This document shows positions 55,531 through 64,000 of a DNA stretch of 64,000 nt, one piece after another (position 1 is the stretch's first letter; each line of letters opens with the position of its first letter). The stretch is from assembly GCF_900110295.1 (NCBI RefSeq), contig NZ_FODF01000006.1, forward strand, positions 1-64,000, given 5' to 3'. The notes below the pieces were generated by a model. The model did not search any database. It had not been told where the DNA came from and saw nothing but the letters and a program-made list of their open reading frames with translations. The DNA comes from Peptostreptococcus russellii. GTDB lineage: Bacteria; Bacillota; Clostridia; Peptostreptococcales; Peptostreptococcaceae. The position numbers were made by a program, and so were the translations under genes.

Positions 55531-57153
55531 ATGGAAATAAACAAATTTAATGAATTAGAAATAAACGAAGGAATAATGAAGTCAATCGAGGATCTTGGAT
55601 ATGAACAACCATCTCCAATCCAGGCAAAGGCCATACCTGTAATGTTAGAAGGACACGATGTAATTGGTCAGGCGCAAACAGGTACAGGAAAGACTGCAGC
55701 ATTCAGCATACCACTTTTAGAGAGGGTAGACGTAAATAGCAAGAAGCTACAGGCAGTAGTTCTTTGTCCTACAAGAGAACTTGCTATTCAGGTATCGGAA
55801 GAAATGAGAAAGCTTTCGAAACATATGGGTGGTCTTAAAACACTTCCAATATATGGTGGACAACCTATAAACAGACAGATTAAGGCTTTAAAGGGTGGAG
55901 TTCAAGTAATAATAGGTACTCCAGGTAGAGTAATTGATCATATTAACAGAAAAACATTAAGAATGGATAATGTTAAGATGATCGTTCTTGATGAAGCAGA
56001 TGAAATGCTTGATATGGGCTTTAGAGAGGATATTGAAACAATATTAACAAATGTTCCAGAAGAAAGACAGACAGCTTTGTTCTCAGCAACAATGCCTAAG
56101 TCAATACTTGATTTAACTAAGAAATATCAAAAGGATCCAGTGCATATAAAGGTTGTTAGAAAAGAACTTACTGTTTCAAATATTAAGCAATTTTATATAG
56201 AAACAAGAAATTCAAATAAGTTAGAGGTTCTTACAAGAATAATAGATGTATACAATCCAAAACTTACAGTTGTATTTACAAATACAAAGAAGGGTGCAGA
56301 TGAACTAGTTTCAAACCTTCAGGCTAGAGGATATGGTGCGGATTCACTTCACGGTGATATGAAGCAGGCACAGAGAGATATTGTAATGGACAAGTTCAGA
56401 GCAGGAACAATAGATATATTAGTTGCAACTGATGTCGCTGCAAGAGGTATAGATATAGATGACGTTGAATGTGTTGTTAATTATGAATTGCCGCAAGATG
56501 AAGAATACTATGTTCATAGAATTGGTAGAACAGGTAGAGCAGGTAGAGCTGGTATAGCTTTCTCATTTGCATTCGGAAGAGATATGAGAAGACTAAAGGA
56601 TATCGAAAGATATACAAAGTCTAAAATCGAAAAACATTCAATACCAACTGTAGGCGATGTTGAACAGAGAAAAGTAGGACAGTTCTTTGAAGGTGTAAAA
56701 GAAACTCTTGAAGAAGGCAGCTTTGCAAAGCAACTTCAGTGGGTTGAAGAATTTTGTGACCAAGAGGATTATTCACTTATAGATATCTGTGCAGCTATTA
56801 TTAAAAATAGTTTAGGTGATGAAGAAAAGCATGAAATAAAGGAAGAAACTTCTCGCGAAAGAGATAGAGATAGAAATGGTGGCAGAAAGAAAAATTATAA
56901 TGCTGCTAATATGACAAGACTATTCCTTAATGTGGGAAGAAAGCAAAAAATACAGGCTAAGGACATCTTAGGTTCTATAGCAGGTGAAACTGGTGTTGCT
57001 GGTAAGCAAATCGGTAATATAGATGTTTACGATAAGTATACATTTGTAGACGTTGATAAGAAAATTGCAATGACAATAATCAACAAAATGAAGAATAGAA
57101 AAATAAAGGGCAATAAGCTTAATATAGAAAAAGCGAATAGAAAGTCAAAGTAA
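55531..57153 (+). CDS. DEAD-box RNA helicase with DbpA RNA-binding domain
   Basis: 540 residues from ATG 55531 (AAAGGAAG upstream); the extension from 55486 runs through the leader hairpin. All core motifs: Q-motif GYEQPSPIQ, AQTGTGKT, PTRELAIQV, DEAD, SAT, HRIGRTGRAG. The C-terminus (about 463-535, TRLFLNVGRKQKIQAKDILGSIAGETGV) is a DbpA/CsdA RNA-binding domain, linked by a charged stretch (EETSRERDRDRNGGRKK). It remodels RNA, probably in ribosome assembly or cold adaptation. Single gene with terminator at 57173-57214. Confidence 0.93.
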   Translation: MEINKFNELEINEGIMKSIEDLGYEQPSPIQAKAIPVMLEGHDVIGQAQTGTGKTAAFSIPLLERVDVNSKKLQAVVLCPTRELAIQVSEEMRKLSKHMGGLKTLPIYGGQPINRQIKALKGGVQVIIGTPGRVIDHINRKTLRMDNVKMIVLDEADEMLDMGFREDIETILTNVPEERQTALFSATMPKSILDLTKKYQKDPVHIKVVRKELTVSNIKQFYIETRNSNKLEVLTRIIDVYNPKLTVVFTNTKKGADELVSNLQARGYGADSLHGDMKQAQRDIVMDKFRAGTIDILVATDVAARGIDIDDVECVVNYELPQDEEYYVHRIGRTGRAGRAGIAFSFAFGRDMRRLKDIERYTKSKIEKHSIPTVGDVEQRKVGQFFEGVKETLEEGSFAKQLQWVEEFCDQEDYSLIDICAAIIKNSLGDEEKHEIKEETSRERDRDRNGGRKKNYNAANMTRLFLNVGRKQKIQAKDILGSIAGETGVAGKQIGNIDVYDKYTFVDVDKKIAMTIINKMKNRKIKGNKLNIEKANRKSK

Positions 57154-57172
57154 AAATTGACTAAATAATTAT

Positions 57173-57214
57173 GACAGCATATGAAGCGGCAATCTTCAAG
57201 TGCTGTCTTTTTTT
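57173..57214 (+). terminator. Terminator after the DEAD-box gene
   Basis: GACAGCA pairs with TGCTGTC, with inner TGAAG/CTTCA, then TTTTTTT. Confidence 0.9.
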
Positions 57215-57276
57215 ATAAAAATTTGAAAGTTTAAATTGCTAAAATACAGAAGTCAAAATTTCGATAAGCTATAAAT

Positions 57277-57336
57277 ATATAAAAAGATATATAAAAAGAT
57301 ATATAAAAAGATATATAAAAAGATATATAAAAAGAT
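57277..57336. repeat. 12-bp tandem repeat, five perfect copies
   Basis: The unit ATATAAAAAGAT is repeated head to tail at 57277, 57289, 57301, 57313 and 57325, with partial matches on both sides. It lies in the non-coding gap between the DEAD-box terminator and the convergent PBP terminator. Copy number could vary between strains. Confidence 0.95.
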
Positions 57337-57365
57337 GATATTAGAAGTTTTATATAAGGTAGAAA

Positions 57366-57394
57366 AAAGGTCGACACTAGAAGTGCCGACCTTT
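57366..57394 (-). terminator. Terminator of the penicillin-binding-protein gene
   Basis: AAAGGTCG-A-CAC pairs with GTG-C-CGACCTTT, with A/T tracts on both sides. It closes the minus-strand gene and may also act on the + strand. Confidence 0.82.
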
Positions 57395-57443
57395 AATATG
57401 TGAAAGATTTGTTCTAAAACAAATAGCTTTTTATTTATTTACT

Positions 57444-60272
57444 TTATCGTCCTTGAGTCTGACCTTGGCTTTGACCTTGTCCTTGGACTGTTCCAGCATT
57501 TCCAGTAGTACCTTGGGAATTGCCATATGCTCCCTGTTGTTGCTGAGTACCGTTGTATCTGTTTGTAGTAGTTCCTTGCTGTTGCTGATTACCCTGCTGT
57601 TGAGTAGAGCTTCCATATCTGCTTGTTCTACTGCTACGAGTCTTTGGAGTACTTTGGAAATATCCGCCTGAACTATATCTATCGGGTGCAGTTCCATCAA
57701 GGAATGCTGCCATTACACCATATGCTGTACGTCCACCATCAATAGGATTTATAGAAGTCATATAAACGCCATCTGGTTTAGGGAACTTCTTATATTCCAA
57801 GTTTTGATGTATTGGATTCATAATCTTTGCCCAAAGTTTTGATGAGGACATTGATCCACCACCTTCAATAGGTCTTCTTTGCATTGTAGTTCCATCGTCT
57901 TTTTTGATACCAGCATCATCACCAATATATACACTTCCTACATAGTATGGAGTATATCCAACAAACCATGTATCAAGGTAGTTATTTGTAGAACCAGTCT
58001 TACCAGCTACTGGAATACCACTATTTAGAGCAGCATTTTTACCAATACCTTCTGTAACAACAGCTTGAAGCATATCAGTCATTACATATGCAACTGCAGG
58101 ATCTACAACCTTATGTGTTTGAGGTGTATTCTTAACAATTAGCTCTCCATTATATGAAGTAATTGTTGTAAATATTTCTGGTTCAACATAGACACCACCA
58201 TTGGCAAGAGTACCAAATGCAGCAGCCATTTGAAGTGGAGTAACACCCTTAGTCAAACCACCAAGTACAAGTGAGTTGAAATGCCTATCACTTCTTTGCA
58301 TACCAGCCTTATTTTCTTCCTTGAAATCTAAAATTGTAGTGATTCCGAAGTTTCTAAGGTAATCCATCATTACATCTATACAGTCGTCATAAGTTGGTCC
58401 AAGAAGTTCACCAGTCTTATAGGCAATTGTATTAGAAGACAATGCAAGTCCGTGTCTCAAGCACATAGAACCATAACCTTGTGTAGTTGTTTGAGGGTTA
58501 TCCTGTTGGTTTTCTTTAAACCTATATCCTCCTCTTGTATCTGACATCAAGGTAGATTGTGTTACCTTTGCAGTATCAATTGCTGGAGTATATACAGATA
58601 AAGGTTTAATAGTAGAACCTGGCTGATAAGGTGTAATTGCTCTATTAAGTGTCTTTCTAGCCTTAATATTACGTCCACCTATAAGCCCCTTAATATTACC
58701 TGTCTTGTAGTCTATTATTACTGTAGCTGACTGTGGCTGACTTAATCCATTGTCTGCAACAGTATCATTAGGGAAGTTGCTTCCATTTTCATACTGTTTT
58801 TCTATAGATTCCTGAATCTTAGGGTCTATAGTTGAGTTTATAATTAAACCACCGTTGTAGTACTGATTTCGAGCTTCTTCCTCAGTTTTACCCTGTTCCA
58901 TAAGAGCATCAATAACATCGTACTCAATTAAACTTTCAACAGAGTTGGCAATTTTTTCCTTTGTATCAGGGAATCTGATAGAAATTTTTTCATTCTTTGC
59001 CTCAATATACTGTTTTTCAGTTATAACATTAAGATCTCTCATCTTTGCAAGAACCGTTTCCTGTCTTGCCTTTGCATTAGGGTTGTTAATTGCCTTTCTA
59101 ACTAACAAGTCATCACTTTTTAGCTGTTTATAAGTATCCTGATCTATAAGATCCCACTCATAAAGTTTTTCATACATTTCTTTTTCAGTTTTATTAGGTT
59201 CTGCAAGACCTTCTGTAGGAAGATAGAATAGAAGTCTATGATCTAAATCTTCCTTAGTTTCATCTCCCGTAAGTCTAGCTGTAGTATATGGAGCATACTT
59301 GGCAGGGTTTCTTGTAACTCCGGCAAGCATAGCAGCTTCACCAAGAGTAAGGTCTTTACAATGTTTACCAAAGTAACCCATTGAACCAGCTTCTGCACCA
59401 CACAGTCCCTTACCTACGAAATAGTTGTTAAGATAGGTTTCAAGAATCTTATCCTTGCTTACAGTCTTGTTCATTTCAAGAGCGTAATAAATATCCTTAA
59501 TCTTACGGCTAATTGTCTGATCACTACTTGTAAGTAGTATCTTTGACACCTGCATAGGGATTGTACTACCACCCTGTCTACTACCTAGTAAAGTCTTAAC
59601 AACGGAACGTCCAAGTCCCCAGTAATCGACCCCGCTATGAGAATAGAAACGCTCATCCTCTATAGATACGATAGCCTTACGAAGATAAGGCGACATATCG
59701 CTTAGTGGAATAGGTGTTTTCTTATAAAGCGTCGGTGCTGTAGACATAGTTTCACCGTTAGCATACTTAATAGTAGTAGTCTGATGAGTCAACTTATCTA
59801 AAAGAGCCTCATTAACAGGTTTAATATCCTTAAGTGATGCAAAAACAAAGCCTAGTGCCAATGCACAGCATACAATTAAGACGGCAATAATACCGCCGAC
59901 AATTTTTCTTTTCTTTTTACTTCTTAGTTTCTTCTGTAGTGCCTTAGAACCTTCTCTATTTTTAGAAGAATTGCTTCTTTTGTTTTTCTTATCATTTCTA
60001 CTTACCTGACTAGATGTTTTGCTTTTAGAAGAACTTGAAGCACTAACAGATCTAGTTCTAGATGAAGGGTTCGTTGACGAAGATTTTCTTGAAGTAGTTG
60101 AGCTCGGTCTCGTTTTTCTTTTAGAACTCTGACTTGTCTTTCTTCTCTCGGAAGGAAGAGTCAGGTCCTTATTGCTCGATTTAGAGTCAGAAGAAGAACG
60201 AGAAGTTCTATTTGAAGAGCTTGCAGGCTTTCTTCTTATTCTATTATTAGCTTCAGGATTATCTTTTTTCAT
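57444..60272 (-). CDS. Bifunctional penicillin-binding protein 1A
   Basis: 942 residues. A long Ser/Arg/Lys-rich cytoplasmic tail (about 1-122) precedes the membrane span (about 124-146). The GT51 transglycosylase domain has the catalytic Glu in AIVSIEDERFYSHSG (about 205) and GGSTIPMQ. The transpeptidase has PGSTIKP (Ser about 553), LSSN (about 611-614) and AGKTGSTN (about 757-763). The last 70 residues are Gln/Gly/Ser/Thr-rich and low-complexity. It polymerises and crosslinks peptidoglycan on the outer face of the membrane. The extra tails are unusual in composition. Start: ATG 60272, behind AAGGAGG. Confidence 0.94.
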   Translation of the reverse strand: MKKDNPEANNRIRRKPASSSNRTSRSSSDSKSSNKDLTLPSERRKTSQSSKRKTRPSSTTSRKSSSTNPSSRTRSVSASSSSKSKTSSQVSRNDKKNKRSNSSKNREGSKALQKKLRSKKKRKIVGGIIAVLIVCCALALGFVFASLKDIKPVNEALLDKLTHQTTTIKYANGETMSTAPTLYKKTPIPLSDMSPYLRKAIVSIEDERFYSHSGVDYWGLGRSVVKTLLGSRQGGSTIPMQVSKILLTSSDQTISRKIKDIYYALEMNKTVSKDKILETYLNNYFVGKGLCGAEAGSMGYFGKHCKDLTLGEAAMLAGVTRNPAKYAPYTTARLTGDETKEDLDHRLLFYLPTEGLAEPNKTEKEMYEKLYEWDLIDQDTYKQLKSDDLLVRKAINNPNAKARQETVLAKMRDLNVITEKQYIEAKNEKISIRFPDTKEKIANSVESLIEYDVIDALMEQGKTEEEARNQYYNGGLIINSTIDPKIQESIEKQYENGSNFPNDTVADNGLSQPQSATVIIDYKTGNIKGLIGGRNIKARKTLNRAITPYQPGSTIKPLSVYTPAIDTAKVTQSTLMSDTRGGYRFKENQQDNPQTTTQGYGSMCLRHGLALSSNTIAYKTGELLGPTYDDCIDVMMDYLRNFGITTILDFKEENKAGMQRSDRHFNSLVLGGLTKGVTPLQMAAAFGTLANGGVYVEPEIFTTITSYNGELIVKNTPQTHKVVDPAVAYVMTDMLQAVVTEGIGKNAALNSGIPVAGKTGSTNNYLDTWFVGYTPYYVGSVYIGDDAGIKKDDGTTMQRRPIEGGGSMSSSKLWAKIMNPIHQNLEYKKFPKPDGVYMTSINPIDGGRTAYGVMAAFLDGTAPDRYSSGGYFQSTPKTRSSRTSRYGSSTQQQGNQQQQGTTTNRYNGTQQQQGAYGNSQGTTGNAGTVQGQGQSQGQTQGR

Positions 60273-60574
60273 TTCAGTTTGTACCTCCTTACTGTTTTTA
60301 ATTATACATTAAAAATGTGTTTATTACAATAATTAAGAATACAAAAAGAAGGGCTACATAAAAATAGAAAATAATGTATAAGACAAATATAAACTGTTTT
60401 TTAATTGTTGAAAAAATACATTAATTTAATTAATTTCAAAGTATTTATTATATATTATGCTCCGGTAATTATGTTATAATAATTATTGTGTAAAATAGGG
60501 AATTATACGCTAAAAGACTATAATAAATTAAAGAGTATAATAATATAAATAAACAGTAGAAAACAGGAGGAAAG
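60273..60574. other. Divergent spacer between the PBP and ABC-F genes
   Basis: 302 AT-rich bases. A TATAAT at 60475-60480 is a possible -10 for the ABC-F gene; its -35 is unclear. No ABC-F-type leader peptide and attenuator was recognised. CAGGAGGA at 60565-60572 is the ribosome site. Confidence 0.5.
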
Positions 60575-62125
60575 ATGTTAGTAGTAGAAAATGTTAGTCA
60601 CGGCTTCGGAGCCAGAACGATTCTTGAAGATGTTTCGTTCAGAATAAGAAAGGGAGAACATATTGCTTTAGTAGGTCCAAATGGTGAAGGTAAGTCAAGT
60701 TTCCTAAATATAATTACTATGAAGTTAATGCCAGATGCAGGAAGTATAAAATGGTCAAACAGAGTTTCAGTAGGTTATCTAGATCAGCATACGATTTTGG
60801 AAAAGGGAAATACAATAATGGATATTTTAAGAGGTGCCTTTAATCATATGTTTGAACTAGAAAAAGAAATGCTTGAAATATATGATAAGATGGCAGATGC
60901 TACAGATGATGAAATGGCAAAATATATGGAAGATACTGCAGAGATTCAAACAGTTTTGGAACATAGTGGATTCTATACAATAGATGCTAAGATTCAGGAG
61001 CTTGCAAATGGTCTTGGACTTGGCGAAATAGGTCTAGACAAAGATGTTTCGGATCTTTCAGGTGGACAGAGATCTAAGGTACTTCTTACAAAGCTTCTTC
61101 TTGAAAATCCTACTATTTTGGTATTAGACGAGCCTACAAACTACCTTGATGAAGATCATATCAACTGGCTTAGAAGATATCTTCAGGACTTTGAAAATGC
61201 CTTTGTACTTGTTTCACATGATATACCATTTATAAATGATACTTGTAATGTAGTATATCATCTTGAAAATGGAGAATTAAATAGATATAAAGGAAATTAT
61301 GATGAATTTGAAAGACTAAATGAAATCAAAAAACGTCAAGAAGAAACTGCTTATGAAAAACAACAGGAAGAGAGAAAGAAGTTGGAAGACTTTATTGCTA
61401 GAAATAAGGCTAGGGTCGCAACTAGAGGTATGGCAAACTCAAGACAAAAAATACTTGATAAGATGGAAGTCCTAGAAAGACCAAGAGAAAAGATGAAAGC
61501 AGAATTTGAATTTAAAATGTCTAGAGCTTCAGGAAAGTTGATTTTTGAAACTAAAGACCTTGTTCTAGGATATGATGAAGCTCTTACAAAGCCACTTAAT
61601 TTTAGACTGGAAAGAGGAAAAAAGATTGCCTTAAAGGGTATGAACGGTATAGGTAAATCTACATTACTAAAAACTCTTCTTGGAATTGTTAAACCATTTG
61701 ATGGCGAAGTAAATATAGGAGACTATTTAGAAGTAGGATATTTTGAGCAGGAAAGTTCACATGAAAATACAAATACAGCACTAGAAGATGTGTGGAATGA
61801 ATTCCCAGGACTAGATAATATAGATATAAGAAGAGCTTTGGCAAAGTGTGGTCTTACAAATGATCATATTACCAGTCAAGTGAGAGTTCTTTCCGGTGGA
61901 GAAGCTGCAAAAGTAAGACTTTGTAAAATTATGTTAAAAGAAATAAACTTCCTTGTACTAGACGAGCCTACAAATCATTTAGATGTAGATGCTAAAGAAG
62001 AATTAAAAAAGGCTGTAAAGGAATTTAAGGGAACTGTTTTATTAGTAAGTCATGAACCAGAATTCTATATGGATATAGTAGATGATGTATGGAATATAGA
62101 AGATTTTACAACAAAAATAGTTTAA
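60575..62125 (+). CDS. ABC-F family ATPase
   Basis: 516 residues. Two ABC domains in one chain with no membrane segments: Walker A GPNGEGKSS (near 36) and KGMNGIGKST (near 354), signatures DLSGGQRSKVLL (near 160) and LSGGEAAKVRLC (near 442), Walker B LDEPTNYLD and LDEPTNHLD. The charged linker (about 235-315, KKRQEETAYEKQQEERKKLED) matches the P-site tRNA-interaction motif. ABC-F proteins act on the ribosome as translation factors or antibiotic-resistance proteins. It resembles the YbiT-like housekeeping group; the subclass is not certain. Confidence 0.88.
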   Translation: MLVVENVSHGFGARTILEDVSFRIRKGEHIALVGPNGEGKSSFLNIITMKLMPDAGSIKWSNRVSVGYLDQHTILEKGNTIMDILRGAFNHMFELEKEMLEIYDKMADATDDEMAKYMEDTAEIQTVLEHSGFYTIDAKIQELANGLGLGEIGLDKDVSDLSGGQRSKVLLTKLLLENPTILVLDEPTNYLDEDHINWLRRYLQDFENAFVLVSHDIPFINDTCNVVYHLENGELNRYKGNYDEFERLNEIKKRQEETAYEKQQEERKKLEDFIARNKARVATRGMANSRQKILDKMEVLERPREKMKAEFEFKMSRASGKLIFETKDLVLGYDEALTKPLNFRLERGKKIALKGMNGIGKSTLLKTLLGIVKPFDGEVNIGDYLEVGYFEQESSHENTNTALEDVWNEFPGLDNIDIRRALAKCGLTNDHITSQVRVLSGGEAAKVRLCKIMLKEINFLVLDEPTNHLDVDAKEELKKAVKEFKGTVLLVSHEPEFYMDIVDDVWNIEDFTTKIV

Positions 62126-62188
62126 AAATACATTTAGTAAAAATTTAGAAATAAAGCTAGTAGAATTAAAATTTAATATATAAAATTA

Positions 62189-62236
62189 AACCCGAAGATT
62201 ATATTATGAAATCATAAACTCTATCTTCGGGTATTT
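62189..62236. terminator. Bidirectional terminator
   Basis: ACCCGAAGAT (62190-62199) pairs with ATCTTCGGGT (62223-62232) between convergent genes, with T-rich flanks on both strands. Confidence 0.85.
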
Positions 62237-62284
62237 ATTATAATAAAAAATTACTCAAACAATTTACCTATTAAATTTAAAATA

Positions 62285-63832
62285 TTATTTTTCTATTGAC
62301 CAGTCATCAAACCAAGTTGAGTCTAGTGTAGATAATTCTTCTGCAAATTTACTCTCATTTGCAATTTTTAACTCTGCATTCTTCTTATAAAGATTAACAG
62401 TAGCTGTACTCTTATTTACAGGTTGAATAGTTCCTGTACCGGCAACACATCCACCAGGACACGCCATACCTTCAAGAAGATATCCATTTCTCTTTCCTGC
62501 CTTAGCAAGTAAAAGCATATTTCTACATTCTTTAAGACCGTCTGCCTTGTCTATTTTTACTTCCACATCCGGATTAGTCTTCTTAATTATATCTGCTACT
62601 GCACTTGCAACTCCACCTGAAACGGCAAATCCTCTACCAGCACCAGTACCCTGATTTACTTCTTCGCTTTCTTCTATATTCTCAAGATCTATATTCTTAG
62701 CTTGGAACATTCCCATTACTTCTTCAAAAGTAAGAACATAGTCAACATGGCTCTTTACTGATTTTCTGGTAGCTTCAAGCTTTTTAGAAACACAAGGACC
62801 TATAAATACAACTTTTGCATCTTCGTGTCTTTGCTTTATCCATCTAGCAGTGAAAACCATAGGTGTCATAGCCATAGATATATTGTCTTTGAACTCTGGG
62901 AAAAGTTTTTTAGCCATTACAGACCAAGCGGGGCAACATGATGTAGCCATGAAATCTAGTTTATCTGGAACTTTAGACATAAAGTCTTCAGCTTCTTCTA
63001 TTGTACAAAGGTCTGCTCCTATTGCAACTTCTACAACATCATAGAAACCTAATTCTAGTAATGCACTTTTTAGTTTTTCAGGAGTAACCTTAGGTCCGAA
63101 CTGACCAGCAAAGGCAGGAGCAACTTCTGCTATTACTTTTTCACCAGACTTTATCGCTTCAATAAGCTGGAATATTTGAGTCTTATCGGCAATTGCACCG
63201 AATGGGCAAGATGATATGCAAACACCACAAGAAACGCACTTATCATAATCTATAGTAGCTCTTCCAAGCTCATCTGATGATATGGCATTCATTCCACATG
63301 AAGCTGCGCAAGGTCTTTCTAACTTTGCTATAGCACCGTATGGACAGGCATTTTTACATCTTCCGCACTTTATACATTTGTCTTGGTCTATAAAAGATTT
63401 TCCATTTATTATAGATATAGCATTTTTTGGACAAACTTCAACACAAGGTCTTGCAAGACAACCTCTACATAAATCTGTAGACTTGTACATATTATCGGGA
63501 CATGAGTTACATGCAAATTTGATGATATTTACAAATGGAGCCTTATAGATGGTATTCTTTATAGTATCCTTATCTATACCGGCAGAAAGTGGAGCATGTT
63601 CATTAATTTTTCTAAGAGGCATACCCATAGCAAGTCTGACTCTTTCACCAACAATAGCTCTTTCAAGGAAGATACTATCTCTAAGAGTAGCAACTTCACC
63701 TGGCATAATTGTATATGGTATCTCTTCTAACTTATTGTAATCATCGCTTCCTTCATATGCAAATTTAGCAACTTCAGTAAACACTTCACGACGAACTTTC
63801 GCAATTTCAGTAAAAATTCCTTTAAAGCTCAT
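62285..63832 (-). CDS. [FeFe] hydrogenase, group-B-like
   Basis: 515 residues. Cysteine-rich ferredoxin-like region: CxxC clusters at about 108-134, then 4Fe-4S motifs CIKCGRCKNACP (153-163) and CVSCGVCISSCP (199-210). H-cluster motifs follow: TSCCPAW (297-303), GPCVSKKLE (345-353) and EGMACPGGCVAG (454-465). In group A enzymes the second motif begins with Met-Pro-Cys and the third ends in GGGQP; here Gly-Pro-Cys and CVAGTGTIQ fit group B, such as C. pasteurianum CpIII. It should reduce protons or oxidise H2 with ferredoxin, in the cytoplasm. ATG behind GGAGG on the minus strand. The [FeFe] maturases HydEFG are not in the window. Confidence 0.9.
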   Translation of the reverse strand: MSFKGIFTEIAKVRREVFTEVAKFAYEGSDDYNKLEEIPYTIMPGEVATLRDSIFLERAIVGERVRLAMGMPLRKINEHAPLSAGIDKDTIKNTIYKAPFVNIIKFACNSCPDNMYKSTDLCRGCLARPCVEVCPKNAISIINGKSFIDQDKCIKCGRCKNACPYGAIAKLERPCAASCGMNAISSDELGRATIDYDKCVSCGVCISSCPFGAIADKTQIFQLIEAIKSGEKVIAEVAPAFAGQFGPKVTPEKLKSALLELGFYDVVEVAIGADLCTIEEAEDFMSKVPDKLDFMATSCCPAWSVMAKKLFPEFKDNISMAMTPMVFTARWIKQRHEDAKVVFIGPCVSKKLEATRKSVKSHVDYVLTFEEVMGMFQAKNIDLENIEESEEVNQGTGAGRGFAVSGGVASAVADIIKKTNPDVEVKIDKADGLKECRNMLLLAKAGKRNGYLLEGMACPGGCVAGTGTIQPVNKSTATVNLYKKNAELKIANESKFAEELSTLDSTWFDDWSIEK

Positions 63833-64000
63833 TATATTTCCTCCCTTTATTTAACAATAACCATATTTATTCATTTACAATAACCGTATTTTAGTATATC
63901 ACAGAAAAAGTATAAAATAAATAATAAAAATAGGTTTTTTTAAATAAAAAAGAGTAAAACTTAATGAAAATACGAATAAAAACGGGAAAACGATGATACA
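63833..64000. other. Upstream region of the hydrogenase gene
   Basis: AT-rich, no gene. A direct repeat of about 13 bases (AATAACCGTATTT / AATAACCATATTT, near 63854-63895) precedes the hydrogenase start on the minus strand and could be an operator. No promoter is certain. Confidence 0.4.

Noticed and set aside
57277-57336. CRISPR array
   Set aside because: The 12-bp units are directly adjacent with no spacers, so this is a tandem repeat.
57431-57700. Open frame overlapping the end of the PBP gene
   Set aside because: It is the same DNA as the Gln/Gly-rich end of the PBP in another frame of the same strand; repetitive sequence keeps it open.

Overview
This window looks like chromosomal DNA of a low-GC, strictly anaerobic Firmicute of the class Clostridia, most likely Peptostreptococcaceae. 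The evidence is the very AT-rich intergenic DNA, strong AGGAGG ribosome sites with frequent TTG/GTG starts, a T-box riboswitch, an FchA/FolD/formate-THF ligase set, a group-B-like [FeFe] hydrogenase, a DUF3793-flavodoxin pair behind a Fur-like box, and NifZ-type cysteine desulfurase with ThiI. Genus and species cannot be fixed from the sequence alone. Most genes lie on the + strand. The window is mainly housekeeping DNA; the only mobile element seen is an IS end at the left edge, and there is no prophage, CRISPR array, rRNA or tRNA.

Layout. 0-4 kb: truncated ISL3-like IS abutting a terminator, an orphan lipoyl-like protein, MntP, a PepSY-like lipoprotein, a DnaA-box-containing spacer and an unassigned membrane protein. 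4-9 kb: a three-rhodanese lipoprotein and the potassium system trkA-trkH. 9-12 kb: purA (with a structured leader) and purB, the enzymes that make AMP from IMP. 12-21.5 kb: DUF975, DUF3867, an RsmF-like rRNA methylase, lepB, a TGS-like/uridine-kinase fusion, nth, trmL, DegV and a small tautomerase. 21.5-28.5 kb: pepD (minus), mutS2, DUF523, argS. 28.5-35.7 kb: an unassigned gene with a B12/radical-SAM protein, a TPR protein, a CcdA-thioredoxin fusion and the putative Fur-controlled DUF3793-flavodoxin operon.

36-44 kb: one-carbon genes fhs, fchA and folD, then a ClC transporter and a UvrD-type helicase. 43.7-49.3 kb: a NitT/TauT-type ABC operon of unknown substrate, followed by a probable arginine ABC transporter under an Arg-type T-box whose antiterminator/terminator module is duplicated. 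49.6-64 kb: a small anchored protein, an AEC transporter, nifZ-like desulfurase with thiI, patatin, a DbpA-type RNA helicase, a 12-bp tandem repeat, a PBP1A with an unusual basic tail (minus), an ABC-F ATPase and an [FeFe] hydrogenase (minus).

How they work together. Fhs, FchA and FolD carry formate to methylene-THF. FolD here has lost two cyclohydrolase residues, so FchA probably supplies that step. The desulfurase feeds sulfur to ThiI for 4-thiouridine in tRNA. TrkA gates TrkH. I see no large new multi-gene system. The most interesting signals are the partially duplicated T-box, the division of labour between FolD and FchA, several structured leaders, the rhodanese lipoprotein and an unknown gene beside a DUF4080 radical-SAM protein.
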